Origin: Roseobacter sp. CCS2
GTDB lineage: Bacteria > Pseudomonadota > Alphaproteobacteria > Rhodobacterales > Rhodobacteraceae
DNA: 64,000 nucleotides
Reading direction: 5' to 3'
NCBI RefSeq assembly: GCF_000169435.1
Contig: NZ_AAYB01000002.1
Span: forward strand, 496,001-560,000
In this document: positions 38,018 to 47,234 of the stretch, in pieces
How the letters are laid out: each line of letters begins with the position of its first letter
How positions within the stretch are numbered: the first letter of the stretch is position 1
The notes under the pieces: model-generated
The model's database searches: none
What the model saw: only the letters and a program-made list of their open reading frames with translations
What the model was told of the DNA's origin: nothing
Translations under genes and position numbers: made by a program

Positions 38018-38725
38018 ATGATCCGCAAGATATTCAGAGCATTGGACCGCAAAGAACGCGAACTGCGTCAGTCGTTCGGTCACGACATCACCGACCCGGT
38101 TGAACGCAAGCGATCTTACCAGCATGTGCGGTGGCTGGACCACGGCATATTGCGGACGTTCTGGCACAACTTCGCGCAGATCAGTGACGGGGTCTACCGC
38201 TCAAACCATCCTGATCACAAACGGTTCGCGGCCTATGCTGCGATGGGTATCAAAACCGTGCTGAATTTGCGTGGCGTGCACAGGCAGCCACATTATTTGT
38301 TCGAGGCCGAAAGCTGCGAACGCTTGAGCCTAAAACTTGTCACCATACATATGTCAGCCAGGGATGCGCCGCGTAAAGAGAAGCTGATCGACGTCATGAA
38401 CGCCTTTGACACGATGGAGCGTCCGTTCCTTATGCACTGCAAGTCTGGCGCGGATCGGACCGGTCTGGTTGCTGCCTTGTATTTGATGACTAAAGAAGGG
38501 CAAAGTGTGGCCGAAGCGCGCAAGCAACTTAGCTTTCGCTACTTACATATCCGGCGATCTTCGACCGGGATTTTGGACCACTTTCTTGACGTTTACGAGG
38601 CGCGCAACGCCGAAAGCCCGATTGCCATTCAGGATTGGATCAAGACCGAGTATGATGCCAAGGCCTTGACCGAAAGCTTTGCGGCCAAGCAAGCGGCGCT
38701 TAAACCATGGCAAGGCTGGCGCTAG
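38018..38725 (+). CDS. Tyrosine/dual-specificity phosphatase-like protein
   Basis: A 235-residue protein with the CX5R loop HCKSGADRTGLVAALYL (about residues 139-155). It lies between the NeuB- and NeuA-type genes but on the opposite strand. The expected phosphatase of a NeuB pathway, acting on a 9-phosphate sugar acid, is usually HAD-type, so this may be a substitute or a glycan regulator. Inside the gene the ATG at 38018 (MIRKIFRALDRKERELRQ) is chosen; the upstream 34 codons do not look coding. Confidence 0.75.
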   Translation: MIRKIFRALDRKERELRQSFGHDITDPVERKRSYQHVRWLDHGILRTFWHNFAQISDGVYRSNHPDHKRFAAYAAMGIKTVLNLRGVHRQPHYLFEAESCERLSLKLVTIHMSARDAPRKEKLIDVMNAFDTMERPFLMHCKSGADRTGLVAALYLMTKEGQSVAEARKQLSFRYLHIRRSSTGILDHFLDVYEARNAESPIAIQDWIKTEYDAKALTESFAAKQAALKPWQGWR

Positions 38726-39435
38726 GCCGGGTCACGTACGCCATCCGCAATTTGCTTGCCCAGCAAATACTCAATCACGTCCCAGTCAAACGGACTGTCC
38801 ACGTCAAGCCCGCGTTCATTGGGTACGATTAACGGGATGACGTGGCCCTCAAACAGTCGCTTTGCCGTCCGCAGGTAAGACGGCTTGACCACATAGACGA
38901 GGCCCACGTGATCATAAACCATCGGCGCCTGCTGGCGGGCCACAACACCGTGCGGCAGTGGTTTTGACACCTGCAACGCGCCGTGCGCATCCGTTTCCAG
39001 CATGTTGAAATAGGGGTTCTTGCGGCTTTCGCAGCAGGACATCACCATATCGGGCACTTCGGCTTCAAAAAGATCTAAACCTGCATTGATATCTTCGGGC
39101 AGACGCAGCGGCGATGTGCAGTCAAGATCAAGAAACGCGTCTGCGGGTCCGGTCTGTTTTTCAACTTCGCGCAATGCATGTTGCCAGACATCCCATTTTG
39201 CGGCGGTATCCGTCGCCAGTGCCGCAGGGCGCAGCCCGATATCAAGACAACCCTGCTTAAGACCGTGTTCATACATCTCCGGCGAGTCTGTCGAGACAAC
39301 GACATGGTCGACCCGGTCGGATGCAATCAGCTGGTCCAAGGACCAATCAATCAGGTGTTTACCATGTAGCATACGAAAGTTCTTGTTCGGCACACCTTTG
39401 CTGCCTGCCCGCGCGCCGATATGTCCGATAATCAT
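38722..39435 (-). CDS. CMP-nonulosonate synthetase (NeuA-type cytidylyltransferase)
   Basis: A 237-residue nucleotidyltransferase with IGHIGARAGSKGVPNKNFRM, the CTP-binding loop, and DAFLDLDCTSPLRLPEDINAG. It activates the NeuB product as the CMP-sugar for the glycosyltransferases. GGGAGA precedes ATG 39435. Its stop shares CTAG with the phosphatase gene. Confidence 0.88.
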   Translation of the reverse strand: MIIGHIGARAGSKGVPNKNFRMLHGKHLIDWSLDQLIASDRVDHVVVSTDSPEMYEHGLKQGCLDIGLRPAALATDTAAKWDVWQHALREVEKQTGPADAFLDLDCTSPLRLPEDINAGLDLFEAEVPDMVMSCCESRKNPYFNMLETDAHGALQVSKPLPHGVVARQQAPMVYDHVGLVYVVKPSYLRTAKRLFEGHVIPLIVPNERGLDVDSPFDWDVIEYLLGKQIADGVRDPA

Positions 39436-39487
39436 AAGAAATCTCCCGTTGTCGCCTGTTGAGATGTGACCCAAGGCAAGTGGCGGG

Positions 39488-40090
39488 TCAAGACTTGCGC
39501 CCGCGCCATTGGAACGGGCGTATATTCGCGGCACTTTCGGTCACGATGGTGTCGATCTTGGCTGCCCGCGTCGTTGCGCGTTTGGCGTTCAACAGAATTT
39601 CCAATGCTCCGCGCTTTACCGATCTTGGAAAGGCATCCCAATGATCCTGTGCGCCCGGGACCTTGTCAAAAGCGGCTTGTAAGTCTGCAGGGATCACAAG
39701 GTTTTCAACATCGTCCAATGCCGTCCAACTGCCGTCTGCCTTGGCACGGTCGATGGCCGCTTGCCCGGCAGGCGCCATACGACCTTCGGCGATCAACCTC
39801 GTCACTTTGTCCTTGTTGACCCGGCTCCAGTTCGATCCAGCTTTGCGCGGGCTGAGATAAAGCATCGTTCGCAGGTCATCTTTGGCCCGTGGCAGGCTGT
39901 CGACCCAACCGAAACACAGGGCTTCATCGACGACCTCACTCAGCGGCAGATAGCGTGCCGGATCCACCTTTTTGAAGGCGACGACCCAGACCCCGCCAGA
40001 GGTGTTGTGATTTTCGACCAGCCAGTCACGCAAGGCTGCACAGGTTTCGACCACAACTTCTGGTGCGTTCTGAAGTGGTGATTTTCCCAT
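39488..40090 (-). CDS. YdeI/OmpD-associated family protein
   Basis: A 200-residue protein with the family sequence LCFGWVDSLPRAKDDLRTMLY and LSPRKAGSNWSRVNKDKV. Members have been linked to antimicrobial resistance or bacteriocin protection without a known mechanism. It begins 2 nt after the metG stop, so it is probably cotranscribed. Confidence 0.82.
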   Translation of the reverse strand: MGKSPLQNAPEVVVETCAALRDWLVENHNTSGGVWVVAFKKVDPARYLPLSEVVDEALCFGWVDSLPRAKDDLRTMLYLSPRKAGSNWSRVNKDKVTRLIAEGRMAPAGQAAIDRAKADGSWTALDDVENLVIPADLQAAFDKVPGAQDHWDAFPRSVKRGALEILLNAKRATTRAAKIDTIVTESAANIRPFQWRGRKS

Positions 40091-40092
40091 CG

Positions 40093-41811
40093 CTAGCCTG
40101 CGTCGCGGGTGCCTGCGAAACGTGCCGCCCATTCTTCGCGTTCGTCGTCGGTGATCTTGCGGAACAGGTTTTCTGGCACGCTGAATGCGTGACCCGCAGG
40201 CAGTGCTGCGATTGCCGCAGCCACATCAATCGGCCAACTATCATCATCCGTTTGCATCGCGTCGATCATGGTCTTGGATGCGTCAGGGATAAAGGCGGCG
40301 GACAGCACAGCGTAAATCCGGATCAGGTTCAGCGCGAGGCGGACCTGCATTGCCGCTGTCTCCGGATCGGTCTTGAAGGTCGTCCAGGGCGCGTTGGCTT
40401 GCAGGTATTCGTTGCCCAACACCCAAATCGCGCGCAACTCGGCAGCAGATTTGCGGACCTCCATTGCGTCCATATGGCCTTCATAGGCGCGGATGCGGGT
40501 GGTCAGGTCTGCGATCAACTGTTCTTCAGCCGGGCCATATGCCCCGCCTTCTGGTACTGCTTCACTGAACTTTGAGCGGCAAAACTTAGTGATACGGCTA
40601 ACAAAATTGCCCAAAACATCGGCCAAGTCCTTATTCACGTCCGTTTGAAAGTTTTCCCACGTGAATTCGGCGTCCGAAGACTCAGGCGCATGCGATAAAA
40701 GCCACCAACGCCAATAGTCTGCGGGCAAGAGCTCTAGCGCTTGGTCCATGAACACACCGCGCCCGCGCGACGTGCTGAATTGGCCGCCATCATAGTTGAG
40801 GTAGTTGAACGACTTAATGTAATCGACCAGTTTCCACGGTTCTTGACTGCCCAGAATAGTCGCCGGGAAGGACAGCGTATGGAACGGCACATTATCTTTG
40901 CCCATGAACTGGGTGTAGGTCACGTCATCCGCGCCTTTGTCTGTCCGCCACCAGCGCGCCCAGTCGGTGCCCTTGCCCGCGTCTTCCCACTCCTGCGCGC
41001 AGGCGATGTATTCGATGGGGGCGTCGAACCAGACGTAGAAAACCTTGCCTTCCATACCGGGCCATGTCTGGTCGCCCTGTTTGACCGGAATACCCCAGTC
41101 CAGATCACGGGTGATGCCGCGGTCTTGCAGGCCATCCCCGTCGGTCAGCCACTTCTTGGCGATGGAGGTCGTTAGGATCGGCCAATCTGTCTTGCTGTCG
41201 ATCCACGCGGCCAGATCGTCCTTCAATTCAGACTGGCGCAGGTAGAGGTGTTTCGTCTCTCGCACTTCCAACTCAGTCGAGCCAGAGATCGTGGAATGCG
41301 CATCAATCAGATCGGCTGGGTCCAACTGCTTGGTGCAGTTGTCGCATTGATCGCCGCGTGCGCTTTCAAACCCGCAGTTGGGGCAGGTGCCTTCGATATA
41401 ACGATCAGGCAGGAAACGCCCATCGGCCACGGAATAAACCTGTTCTTCGGTCACTTCCTTGATCAATCCAACATCGGCCAGCCGCATGGCAAAGGCTTGG
41501 GTCAGTTTGTGGTTCTGCGGGCTTGACGATCGGCCAAAGTGATCGAAAGACAGGCGGAACCCATCGGCGATCTTGGCCTGTATTCCGTGCATCTCGGCGC
41601 AATACTCTGCCACTGGCTTGCTTGCTTTTGCGGCGGCCAATTCAGCGGGGGTGCCATGTTCGTCTGTTGCGCAAAGAAACAGAACCTCGTGTCCGCGCTG
41701 GCGCAGATAGCGGGCATAAAGGTCAGCAGGCAATTGGCTGCCCACCAAGTTTCCAAGATGCTTGATCCCGTTGATATACGGAATAGCAGATGTGATCAGA
41801 TGGCGGGCCAT
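40093..41811 (-). CDS. metG: Methionyl-tRNA synthetase
   Basis: A 572-residue class I synthetase. The HIGH-like site is [15 protein letters not shown], a Zn knuckle reads [17 protein letters not shown], and the KMSKS loop is replaced by [12 protein letters not shown], a variant of this subgroup. The C-terminal anticodon domain is complete, and there is no tRNA-binding EMAP-like extension. Confidence 0.96.
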   Translation of the reverse strand: MARHLITSAIPYINGIKHLGNLVGSQLPADLYARYLRQRGHEVLFLCATDEHGTPAELAAAKASKPVAEYCAEMHGIQAKIADGFRLSFDHFGRSSSPQNHKLTQAFAMRLADVGLIKEVTEEQVYSVADGRFLPDRYIEGTCPNCGFESARGDQCDNCTKQLDPADLIDAHSTISGSTELEVRETKHLYLRQSELKDDLAAWIDSKTDWPILTTSIAKKWLTDGDGLQDRGITRDLDWGIPVKQGDQTWPGMEGKVFYVWFDAPIEYIACAQEWEDAGKGTDWARWWRTDKGADDVTYTQFMGKDNVPFHTLSFPATILGSQEPWKLVDYIKSFNYLNYDGGQFSTSRGRGVFMDQALELLPADYWRWWLLSHAPESSDAEFTWENFQTDVNKDLADVLGNFVSRITKFCRSKFSEAVPEGGAYGPAEEQLIADLTTRIRAYEGHMDAMEVRKSAAELRAIWVLGNEYLQANAPWTTFKTDPETAAMQVRLALNLIRIYAVLSAAFIPDASKTMIDAMQTDDDSWPIDVAAAIAALPAGHAFSVPENLFRKITDDEREEWAARFAGTRDAG

Positions 41812-41946
41812 AGCGCAGTTCCTTGCAGATTTGCAGCCTATCTAGCGGGGGTTTGGGTCAGATGCCAGATGTTGCTGACGGACTGGCCTTTATGGCCGCA
41901 CAAGGCTACATCTGACGTAGCGCACCACGTATTGAGGAGACATCCC

Positions 41947-42411
41947 ATGAAACGTCTGATCCCGGTCATCATCGCAGCAACACTTGGCTCTGCCGCTTTT
42001 GCTCAAGAGGCCTATGTCGGGGCTGGTGTCGATTATCACTTTCCACATTCCGGTGATGCACAGACCGTCACGTCAGGCATCGCAGGGCTGGGCTTTGATA
42101 CAGGGCTTTTCGGCATCGGTGCAGAGGCAGAATATGGTCTGCGGGTTGCAGGCGACAATGACTATGATACCGCCCGTGTGCGCGTTTGGGTCAGCCGCGA
42201 TTGGGCCGATTACACCTTCCGTTTTGCCGGTGGTGTGACCGAGTATTATTTTGAGGATGACAATGCAGGCGGGTTTAACTTTGGCCTTGGGGCCGAGCGT
42301 GAAGTGTCACCAAACCTGACTGTCCGGGGTGAATTGATCCGTGATTTTATGGACAACATCTTTACAGATGCCGTCACAACGACACGCATTGCGGTCCTTT
42401 ATAATTTCTAG
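41947..42411 (+). CDS. Outer-membrane beta-barrel-like protein
   Basis: A 154-residue protein. A signal peptide (about residues 1-19, ending AFAQ) is followed by alternating amphipathic strands (GAGVDYHFPHSG, GFDTGLFGIGAEAEYGLRV) and a terminal Phe (IAVLYNF). The plan fits an 8-strand barrel. GAGGAG at the correct distance sets the start. No function is inferred. Confidence 0.72.
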   Translation: MKRLIPVIIAATLGSAAFAQEAYVGAGVDYHFPHSGDAQTVTSGIAGLGFDTGLFGIGAEAEYGLRVAGDNDYDTARVRVWVSRDWADYTFRFAGGVTEYYFEDDNAGGFNFGLGAEREVSPNLTVRGELIRDFMDNIFTDAVTTTRIAVLYNF

Positions 42412-43631
42412 CGTTCGCGGCTGCGACCCAACAAACGCCCGATCCCGAAACTTGTGCGGGGGGCATAGATGTAACGTGTCCTGTCCTCGGGGGCTTTGCG
42501 CACCCGCATGCGTGACAGGCCAAAGACAACCAGCAGAACGTGACCGACCGATATGAAATAGAACAGTGCGGCAGGCCCGAAATATCCAATCAGGGTTGAC
42601 GTGGTGTAGGGGGCCGCAATCGCGCCAACGGCGAAAAAGAACATCAGCGCGGCGGATAGTTCGACACGTTGGTCCGAAGTGGCAAAGTCGTGGGCGTGGG
42701 CGGTTGCAACCGAATAGATCGGAAAGGTCGTCAAACCAAACAGGAAGGATGCGGTAAGGATCAACACGGTCCCTTGTCCTGCTGTCGTGACCGTAAATGC
42801 ACACGACAGGATCGCCGCAATAGAGAGCCAGATCATCACCCAGCGGCGATCATATTTATCCGCAAGCCATCCCACCGGATACTGCGCAATCGCACCGCCC
42901 GCCACAAAAGCTGCAAGAAACGAACCGATTTGGTTGGCGGTCAATCCAACCTCTTGCCCATAAATCGGACCAACCATCCGGAACGACGCGCTTGAAAGGG
43001 CAGCCACCAAAACGGCCGCAACAGCCAATGGCGAACACGCCCAGGCAAGGGCGGGGCGCAGCCGGGTCGCCTTGGGTGTTTCGGGTTGCGGAACACGGGT
43101 CAACGCCAGCGGCAAAAGCGACGCGCAACACAGGATCGTCAGAATATTATATGCGATATAGGTTTCAAGGTCCGCCAAAGCGCCAATCATGAATTGCGCC
43201 ACGAAAGACGCCCCGGTGTCCGCAATCCGGTAGCTGGCCATGGCACGGCCACGCGTTTCATTGGTGACTTTGGCCTGCAACCATGCCTCGATCACGGTAT
43301 AACAGCCCGCAACACAAATGCCTGATCCGATGCGAAAAAAGGCCCACATATATGGGTCCGTTGTGACCACATGGGCCGCCAATCCAATCGCACCCATTGC
43401 TGTAAAAGTGGCAAAAGCCCGGCTATGACCGACACTGCCCATCAAACGCGGTGCCCACCAGCAACCAATGAAGAAGCCGACAAAATGGGCGGACCCCAAA
43501 AAGCCCACCTGGGCCTGCGAAAACCCCAGTGATAACCCCGTCAAAGCATCAAGTGGCCCAACGCCGCCGGATGACAGCTGCAACAATGCAACTGACAAAA
43601 ACAAGGCAGCAAAGGAGATGATCATCTGCAT
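42408..43631 (-). CDS. MFS permease, YcaD-like
   Basis: A 407-residue, 12-helix permease with GFFIGCWWAPRLMGSVGHSR and YRIADTGASFVAQFMIG, typical of the YcaD subgroup. The substrate is unknown. It shares CTAG at its stop with the beta-barrel gene. Confidence 0.82.
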   Translation of the reverse strand: MQMIISFAALFLSVALLQLSSGGVGPLDALTGLSLGFSQAQVGFLGSAHFVGFFIGCWWAPRLMGSVGHSRAFATFTAMGAIGLAAHVVTTDPYMWAFFRIGSGICVAGCYTVIEAWLQAKVTNETRGRAMASYRIADTGASFVAQFMIGALADLETYIAYNILTILCCASLLPLALTRVPQPETPKATRLRPALAWACSPLAVAAVLVAALSSASFRMVGPIYGQEVGLTANQIGSFLAAFVAGGAIAQYPVGWLADKYDRRWVMIWLSIAAILSCAFTVTTAGQGTVLILTASFLFGLTTFPIYSVATAHAHDFATSDQRVELSAALMFFFAVGAIAAPYTTSTLIGYFGPAALFYFISVGHVLLVVFGLSRMRVRKAPEDRTRYIYAPRTSFGIGRLLGRSRER

Positions 43632-43761
43632 AATGCGACCTATGCGCCTGCCTGCCCACAGATACTAGGCCATAATCGACAATGATATGTCGTCTTTGCA
43701 CCCTTGCCCTTGGGCGCTGGCACATTAGGGTCTGCGCGAACACAAAGTTGAGGCAAAACAA

Positions 43762-44805
43762 ATGAAGCAGCTTCCCCTTGGTCGCACCGACATCATGGTC
43801 AGTGAATGGTGTCTGGGTACCATGACCTTTGGCAATCAGACGTCAGAGGATGACGCGCACAACCAGATTGATATGTCGCTGGATGCAGGCATTAATTTTC
43901 TTGATACTGCCGAGATGTATCCGGTTAACCCGATCCGGGCAGAAACGGTGGGCCTGTCAGAGCAGGTGATCGGAAACTGGATCGCCAAGACGGGCCGCCG
44001 GGATGAGATTGTCGTGGCCACCAAAGTATCTGGCAATAATCCCGGCTGGGTGCGTGAAGGGCGCGGTTACGATGGCGCAGTGATCCGCGAAGCCGTTGAT
44101 ACTTCGCTCAAGCGGCTGCAAACGGATGTGATTGACGTCTATCAAATGCATTGGCCGATCCGCGGATCGTATATGTTCCGGCAGAATTGGACTTATGATC
44201 CCTCTGGGCAGAACCGTCAGCAGACGATGGACCATATGATGGATGTTCTTGAGGCGCTGGGCGATATGGTCAAAGTGGGCAAAATCCGGGCCATTGGCAT
44301 GTCAAACGAAAGCGCGTGGGGCATGACCAAATGGATTGATCAGGCCGAGTCGGCAGGCCTGCCGCGGATGGCATCGGTGCAGAACGAGTATTCTTTGCTG
44401 TGCCGTCTCTATGACACCGACATGGCGGAAATGGCAGTGAATGAAGATGTGACGCTGTTGTCCTTTTCACCGCTGGCCTGTGGTTTGCTGACCGGCAAAT
44501 ACCAGAATGGTGCGGTGCCAGAGGGCAGCCGGTTGTCGATCAACGGCGATCTGGGCGGGCGGGTCACGGACCGGCTTTGGCCAACGGTGCAGGCATACCT
44601 TGATCTGGCGGCCAAACATGGGATCGACCCGGTGCATATGGCGATGGCATGGCAACGGACCCGGCCTTTTGCGGTGTCAGCCATCTTTGGGGCCACAACA
44701 TCGGATCAGTTGACACAGATATTGGCGGGCAAGGACGTGATGTTGTCAGACGCATTGATTGCCGAGATCGATGCGGTGCATCGTGATCACCCAATGCCCT
44801 ACTAG
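43762..44805 (+). CDS. Aldo/keto reductase, Tas-like
   Basis: A 347-residue NADPH-dependent AKR with the TIM-barrel signatures MTFGNQTSEDDAHNQIDMSL, INFLDTAEMYP (catalytic Asp/Tyr), Lys in VVATKVSG and MHWPIRG. The substrate is unknown. Its stop codon lies at the edge of a REP-like palindrome. Confidence 0.88.
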   Translation: MKQLPLGRTDIMVSEWCLGTMTFGNQTSEDDAHNQIDMSLDAGINFLDTAEMYPVNPIRAETVGLSEQVIGNWIAKTGRRDEIVVATKVSGNNPGWVREGRGYDGAVIREAVDTSLKRLQTDVIDVYQMHWPIRGSYMFRQNWTYDPSGQNRQQTMDHMMDVLEALGDMVKVGKIRAIGMSNESAWGMTKWIDQAESAGLPRMASVQNEYSLLCRLYDTDMAEMAVNEDVTLLSFSPLACGLLTGKYQNGAVPEGSRLSINGDLGGRVTDRLWPTVQAYLDLAAKHGIDPVHMAMAWQRTRPFAVSAIFGATTSDQLTQILAGKDVMLSDALIAEIDAVHRDHPMPY

Positions 44806-44832
44806 GTAAGGTGGACTTCAATCCACCTTACC
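44805..44832. repeat. REP-like palindrome, copy 3 (between convergent genes)
   Basis: Arms GGTAAGGTGGA and TCCACCTTACC are separated by CTTCAA. The left arm starts at the AKR stop codon, and the centre carries the GNAT stop (44818-44820). The loop differs from the other copies, so it is a divergent subtype. Confidence 0.85.
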
Positions 44833-45282
44833 CGCTGCACACAAAGCGATCTTGAACCGAGGTCCGGGCGCAGTTGTAATCTCTTCCAGGCCCATGGCGC
44901 GATACGCTGCAGCAGCCCCCGGATTATCGGGCGATGTCCCGATGACCAACCTGCAAGCACCTTGGCTCTGCGCAAAGGCCTGACAGGCCGCAATCAAGGT
45001 CTTTCCAACACCTTTGCCGCGTGCAGGCCCGACAATAAAAAGATGCGCGATGTCATAAAGATCACCACGGTGCATTGGCCGCCAGTGCGATTCAAGCACA
45101 GCATAGCCGATGGCATCACCGTTATGGCGGGCTATGAATCCTTTCAAAGGCCCGTTTATGAATTTCTCTTGTGTGTCGGCCAGCCCCATCAGGCAGGTAT
45201 CGCCATGAAAGGCGCAAAGCTGTCGGATCATCCCCAAAAGATCTGGGATATCCTTGGGTGTCACTTCAGTAATTTTATGCAT
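44818..45282 (-). CDS. GNAT-family N-acetyltransferase
   Basis: A 154-residue acetyltransferase (MHKITEVTPKDIPDLLGMIR). The acetyl-CoA loop is GPARGKGVGKTLIAACQ, and the end is GTSPDNPGAAAAYRAMGLEE. The substrate is unknown. Confidence 0.85.
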   Translation of the reverse strand: MHKITEVTPKDIPDLLGMIRQLCAFHGDTCLMGLADTQEKFINGPLKGFIARHNGDAIGYAVLESHWRPMHRGDLYDIAHLFIVGPARGKGVGKTLIAACQAFAQSQGACRLVIGTSPDNPGAAAAYRAMGLEEITTAPGPRFKIALCAAGKVD

Positions 45283-45541
45283 CGTTCTGTCCTCGCGCTT
45301 GACCCGCAAGGACGCACACCAAACCAATCACCCTTGCGGGCGGTAGTTGTTTTCAGATGTCGTCAAAAAAGCCCAGCCGCCGTTATATGGCGCTGGTAAA
45401 ATAGACCGCTGTGTTCTGTGGCGTCCTGTTCATGACCGTTTGGATGCCAGCAAGCGCCACCCTATGTCAAGAATTCCACCTTGTGTGGTGCGGCGATTTC
45501 AGCAAATGTCCGGTCAAACAGCAGCGCAGGAGAGAACGCAG

Positions 45542-46456
45542 ATGCCGCTTGAGATGAACCGCGAGGTCTTTATCACCTGTGCGGTAACGGGCTCTGGGTC
45601 CACGCAGGACCGCAGCCCACATGTGCCCCGTTCCCCAAAACAGATTGCCGATAGCGCGATTGATGCGGCCAAGGCTGGGGCGGCTGTGGTGCATTGCCAT
45701 GTGCGTGATCCGGAAACCGGTGTCCCCTCGCGCGATCTGGCCCTTTACCGCGAAGTGACAGAGCGTATTCGCGATGCAGAGGTTGATGTTGTGCTGAACC
45801 TGACCGCTGGTATGGGCGGTGACATTGTTTTTGGCGGTACTGAAGCGCCACTGCCCACAGTCGAAGGGACCGATATGGTCGGTGCGACGGAACGTGTCGC
45901 GCATGTCGCCGCATGCCTGCCCGAAATTTGTACGCTGGATTGCGGTACGATGAACTTTGCTGAAGCAGACTATGTGATGACAAACACGCCCGGTATGCTG
46001 GTTGCAATGGGGCAGATGATGACCGATCTGGGCGTGAAGCCCGAAATTGAAGCCTTTGACACCGGACACCTGTGGTACGCCAAGCAATTGGTCAAAGACG
46101 GTGTGCTGGATAGTCCCGCGCTCGTTCAGCTTTGCATGGGTGTGCCTTGGGGGGCACCAGATGATCTTAATACCTTTATGGCGATGGTTAACAACGTGCC
46201 GGATGACTGGACATTCTCGGCCTTTGGTTTGGGGCGCAGCCAAATGCCCTATGTCGCGGCCTCTGTTCTTGCGGGCGGTAATGTGCGGGTTGGTCTGGAA
46301 GATAACCTGATGCTGGATCGTGGTGTTTTGACAACCAACGCACAACTGGTTGAACGTGCGGTGGGCATTGTCGAAAACCTTGGCGCCAAGGTGATTGGAC
46401 CAGAACAGGTGCGTGCAAAGCTGGGTCTGACCAAACGCGCCCCGGTGGCAGCGTGA
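45542..46456 (+). CDS. BKACE-family beta-keto acid cleavage enzyme (probable dehydrocarnitine cleavage)
   Basis: A 304-residue TIM-barrel enzyme of the BKACE (DUF849) family with the metal-binding VVHCHVRDPET motif (His51, His53), TLDCGTMNFAEADYVMTN and GLEDNLMLDRG. The family uses acetyl-CoA to split a beta-keto acid. Beside a carnitine dehydrogenase it most likely cleaves 3-dehydrocarnitine to betainyl-CoA plus acetoacetate. AGGAGA precedes ATG 45542. It overlaps the lipocalin gene by 4 nt. The 259 bp upstream carry no clear promoter. Confidence 0.88.
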   Translation: MPLEMNREVFITCAVTGSGSTQDRSPHVPRSPKQIADSAIDAAKAGAAVVHCHVRDPETGVPSRDLALYREVTERIRDAEVDVVLNLTAGMGGDIVFGGTEAPLPTVEGTDMVGATERVAHVAACLPEICTLDCGTMNFAEADYVMTNTPGMLVAMGQMMTDLGVKPEIEAFDTGHLWYAKQLVKDGVLDSPALVQLCMGVPWGAPDDLNTFMAMVNNVPDDWTFSAFGLGRSQMPYVAASVLAGGNVRVGLEDNLMLDRGVLTTNAQLVERAVGIVENLGAKVIGPEQVRAKLGLTKRAPVAA

Positions 46457-46980
46457 GGGCGCTCGCGCTGATCCTGCTTTTGGCTGGTTGCACGACATGC
46501 GGCAGTGGGGGCCTATTCTCTGTCTACCGCGACACCGATGTCCCGATTGCATCCAAGGCCGTGTTTCAGCCCGAACGCTATTTGGGTGTCTGGCACGAGG
46601 TTGCCCGATACCCGGTCCCGTTTCAGGCTGGTTGCGTTGGGGTGACAGCGGAATACGGATTGCGCGATGATGGTTTATTGTCGGTGCTGAACATTTGTCG
46701 AGATGCGGCAGGGCGGGAAACGTCGCGCATTGCAGGGACCGCCGAAATTGTAGGGCCAGGCCGGTTGAAGGTTCGCTTTCCGTCGGTGCCTTTCGTCGCG
46801 GCAGACTATTGGGTGCTGTGGACTGATGAGGATTACCGCACGGCTGTTGTTGGTGCGCCAAACGGGCGATCAGGGTGGATATTAAATCGTACCCCGGATA
46901 TTCGTGCCGACCGGTTAGAGGCCGCGCGTGATGTTTTGCAATTCAACGGTTATGATCTTAGCCGACTGAAGGAGTTTTAA
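46453..46980 (+). CDS. Lipocalin-family outer-membrane lipoprotein (Blc-like)
   Basis: A 175-residue lipoprotein with a lipobox LLLAGC at the start of the mature chain. The lipocalin signatures are FQPERYLGVWHEVARYPVPF and ADYWVLWTDEDYRTAVVGAP. Start GTG 46453 overlaps the BKACE stop. Blc-like lipocalins bind fatty acids or lysophospholipids. A lipid carrier inside a carnitine operon is unexpected and could handle acyl chains released from acylcarnitines; that is inference. Confidence 0.85.
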   Translation: MRALALILLLAGCTTCGSGGLFSVYRDTDVPIASKAVFQPERYLGVWHEVARYPVPFQAGCVGVTAEYGLRDDGLLSVLNICRDAAGRETSRIAGTAEIVGPGRLKVRFPSVPFVAADYWVLWTDEDYRTAVVGAPNGRSGWILNRTPDIRADRLEAARDVLQFNGYDLSRLKEF

Positions 46981-47231
46981 TGATGAGACGTTTGATTTTA
47001 AGCAGTGTTGTGGCTTTGGCTGCATGTGAAGGTGGTGGCATGAACACCGGCGGCGGTATGCGCGAGTTCATGGTAATCGGGGGGCGTATGTCCTTTGAAG
47101 ATTGTCGTGCTCGTGGTGGCTTGATCATTCGTGATAGCAACACGGCGATGGTCGCATGTGATCCGTCGATCCGACGCACACCTGTACCGGCGGATGAGTT
47201 CGACCACCCTGCTGCCAAGCCCGCAGGCTAA
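46980..47231 (+). CDS. Small lipoprotein, function unknown
   Basis: An 83-residue protein with a lipobox-like LAAC early in the chain. The mature part contains two Cys (FEDCRARGG, MVACDPS), giving a short folded unit. The start ATG overlaps the lipocalin stop (TAATG), and the fusion gene begins 4 nt later, so it is inside the operon. No homologue is recognised. Confidence 0.65.
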   Translation: MMRRLILSSVVALAACEGGGMNTGGGMREFMVIGGRMSFEDCRARGGLIIRDSNTAMVACDPSIRRTPVPADEFDHPAAKPAG

Positions 47232-47234
47232 GGT

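Noticed and set aside
45467-46861. 464-codon open frame antisense to the BKACE and lipocalin genes
   Set aside because: Its product has no recognisable motifs, while both sense genes have clear family signatures.
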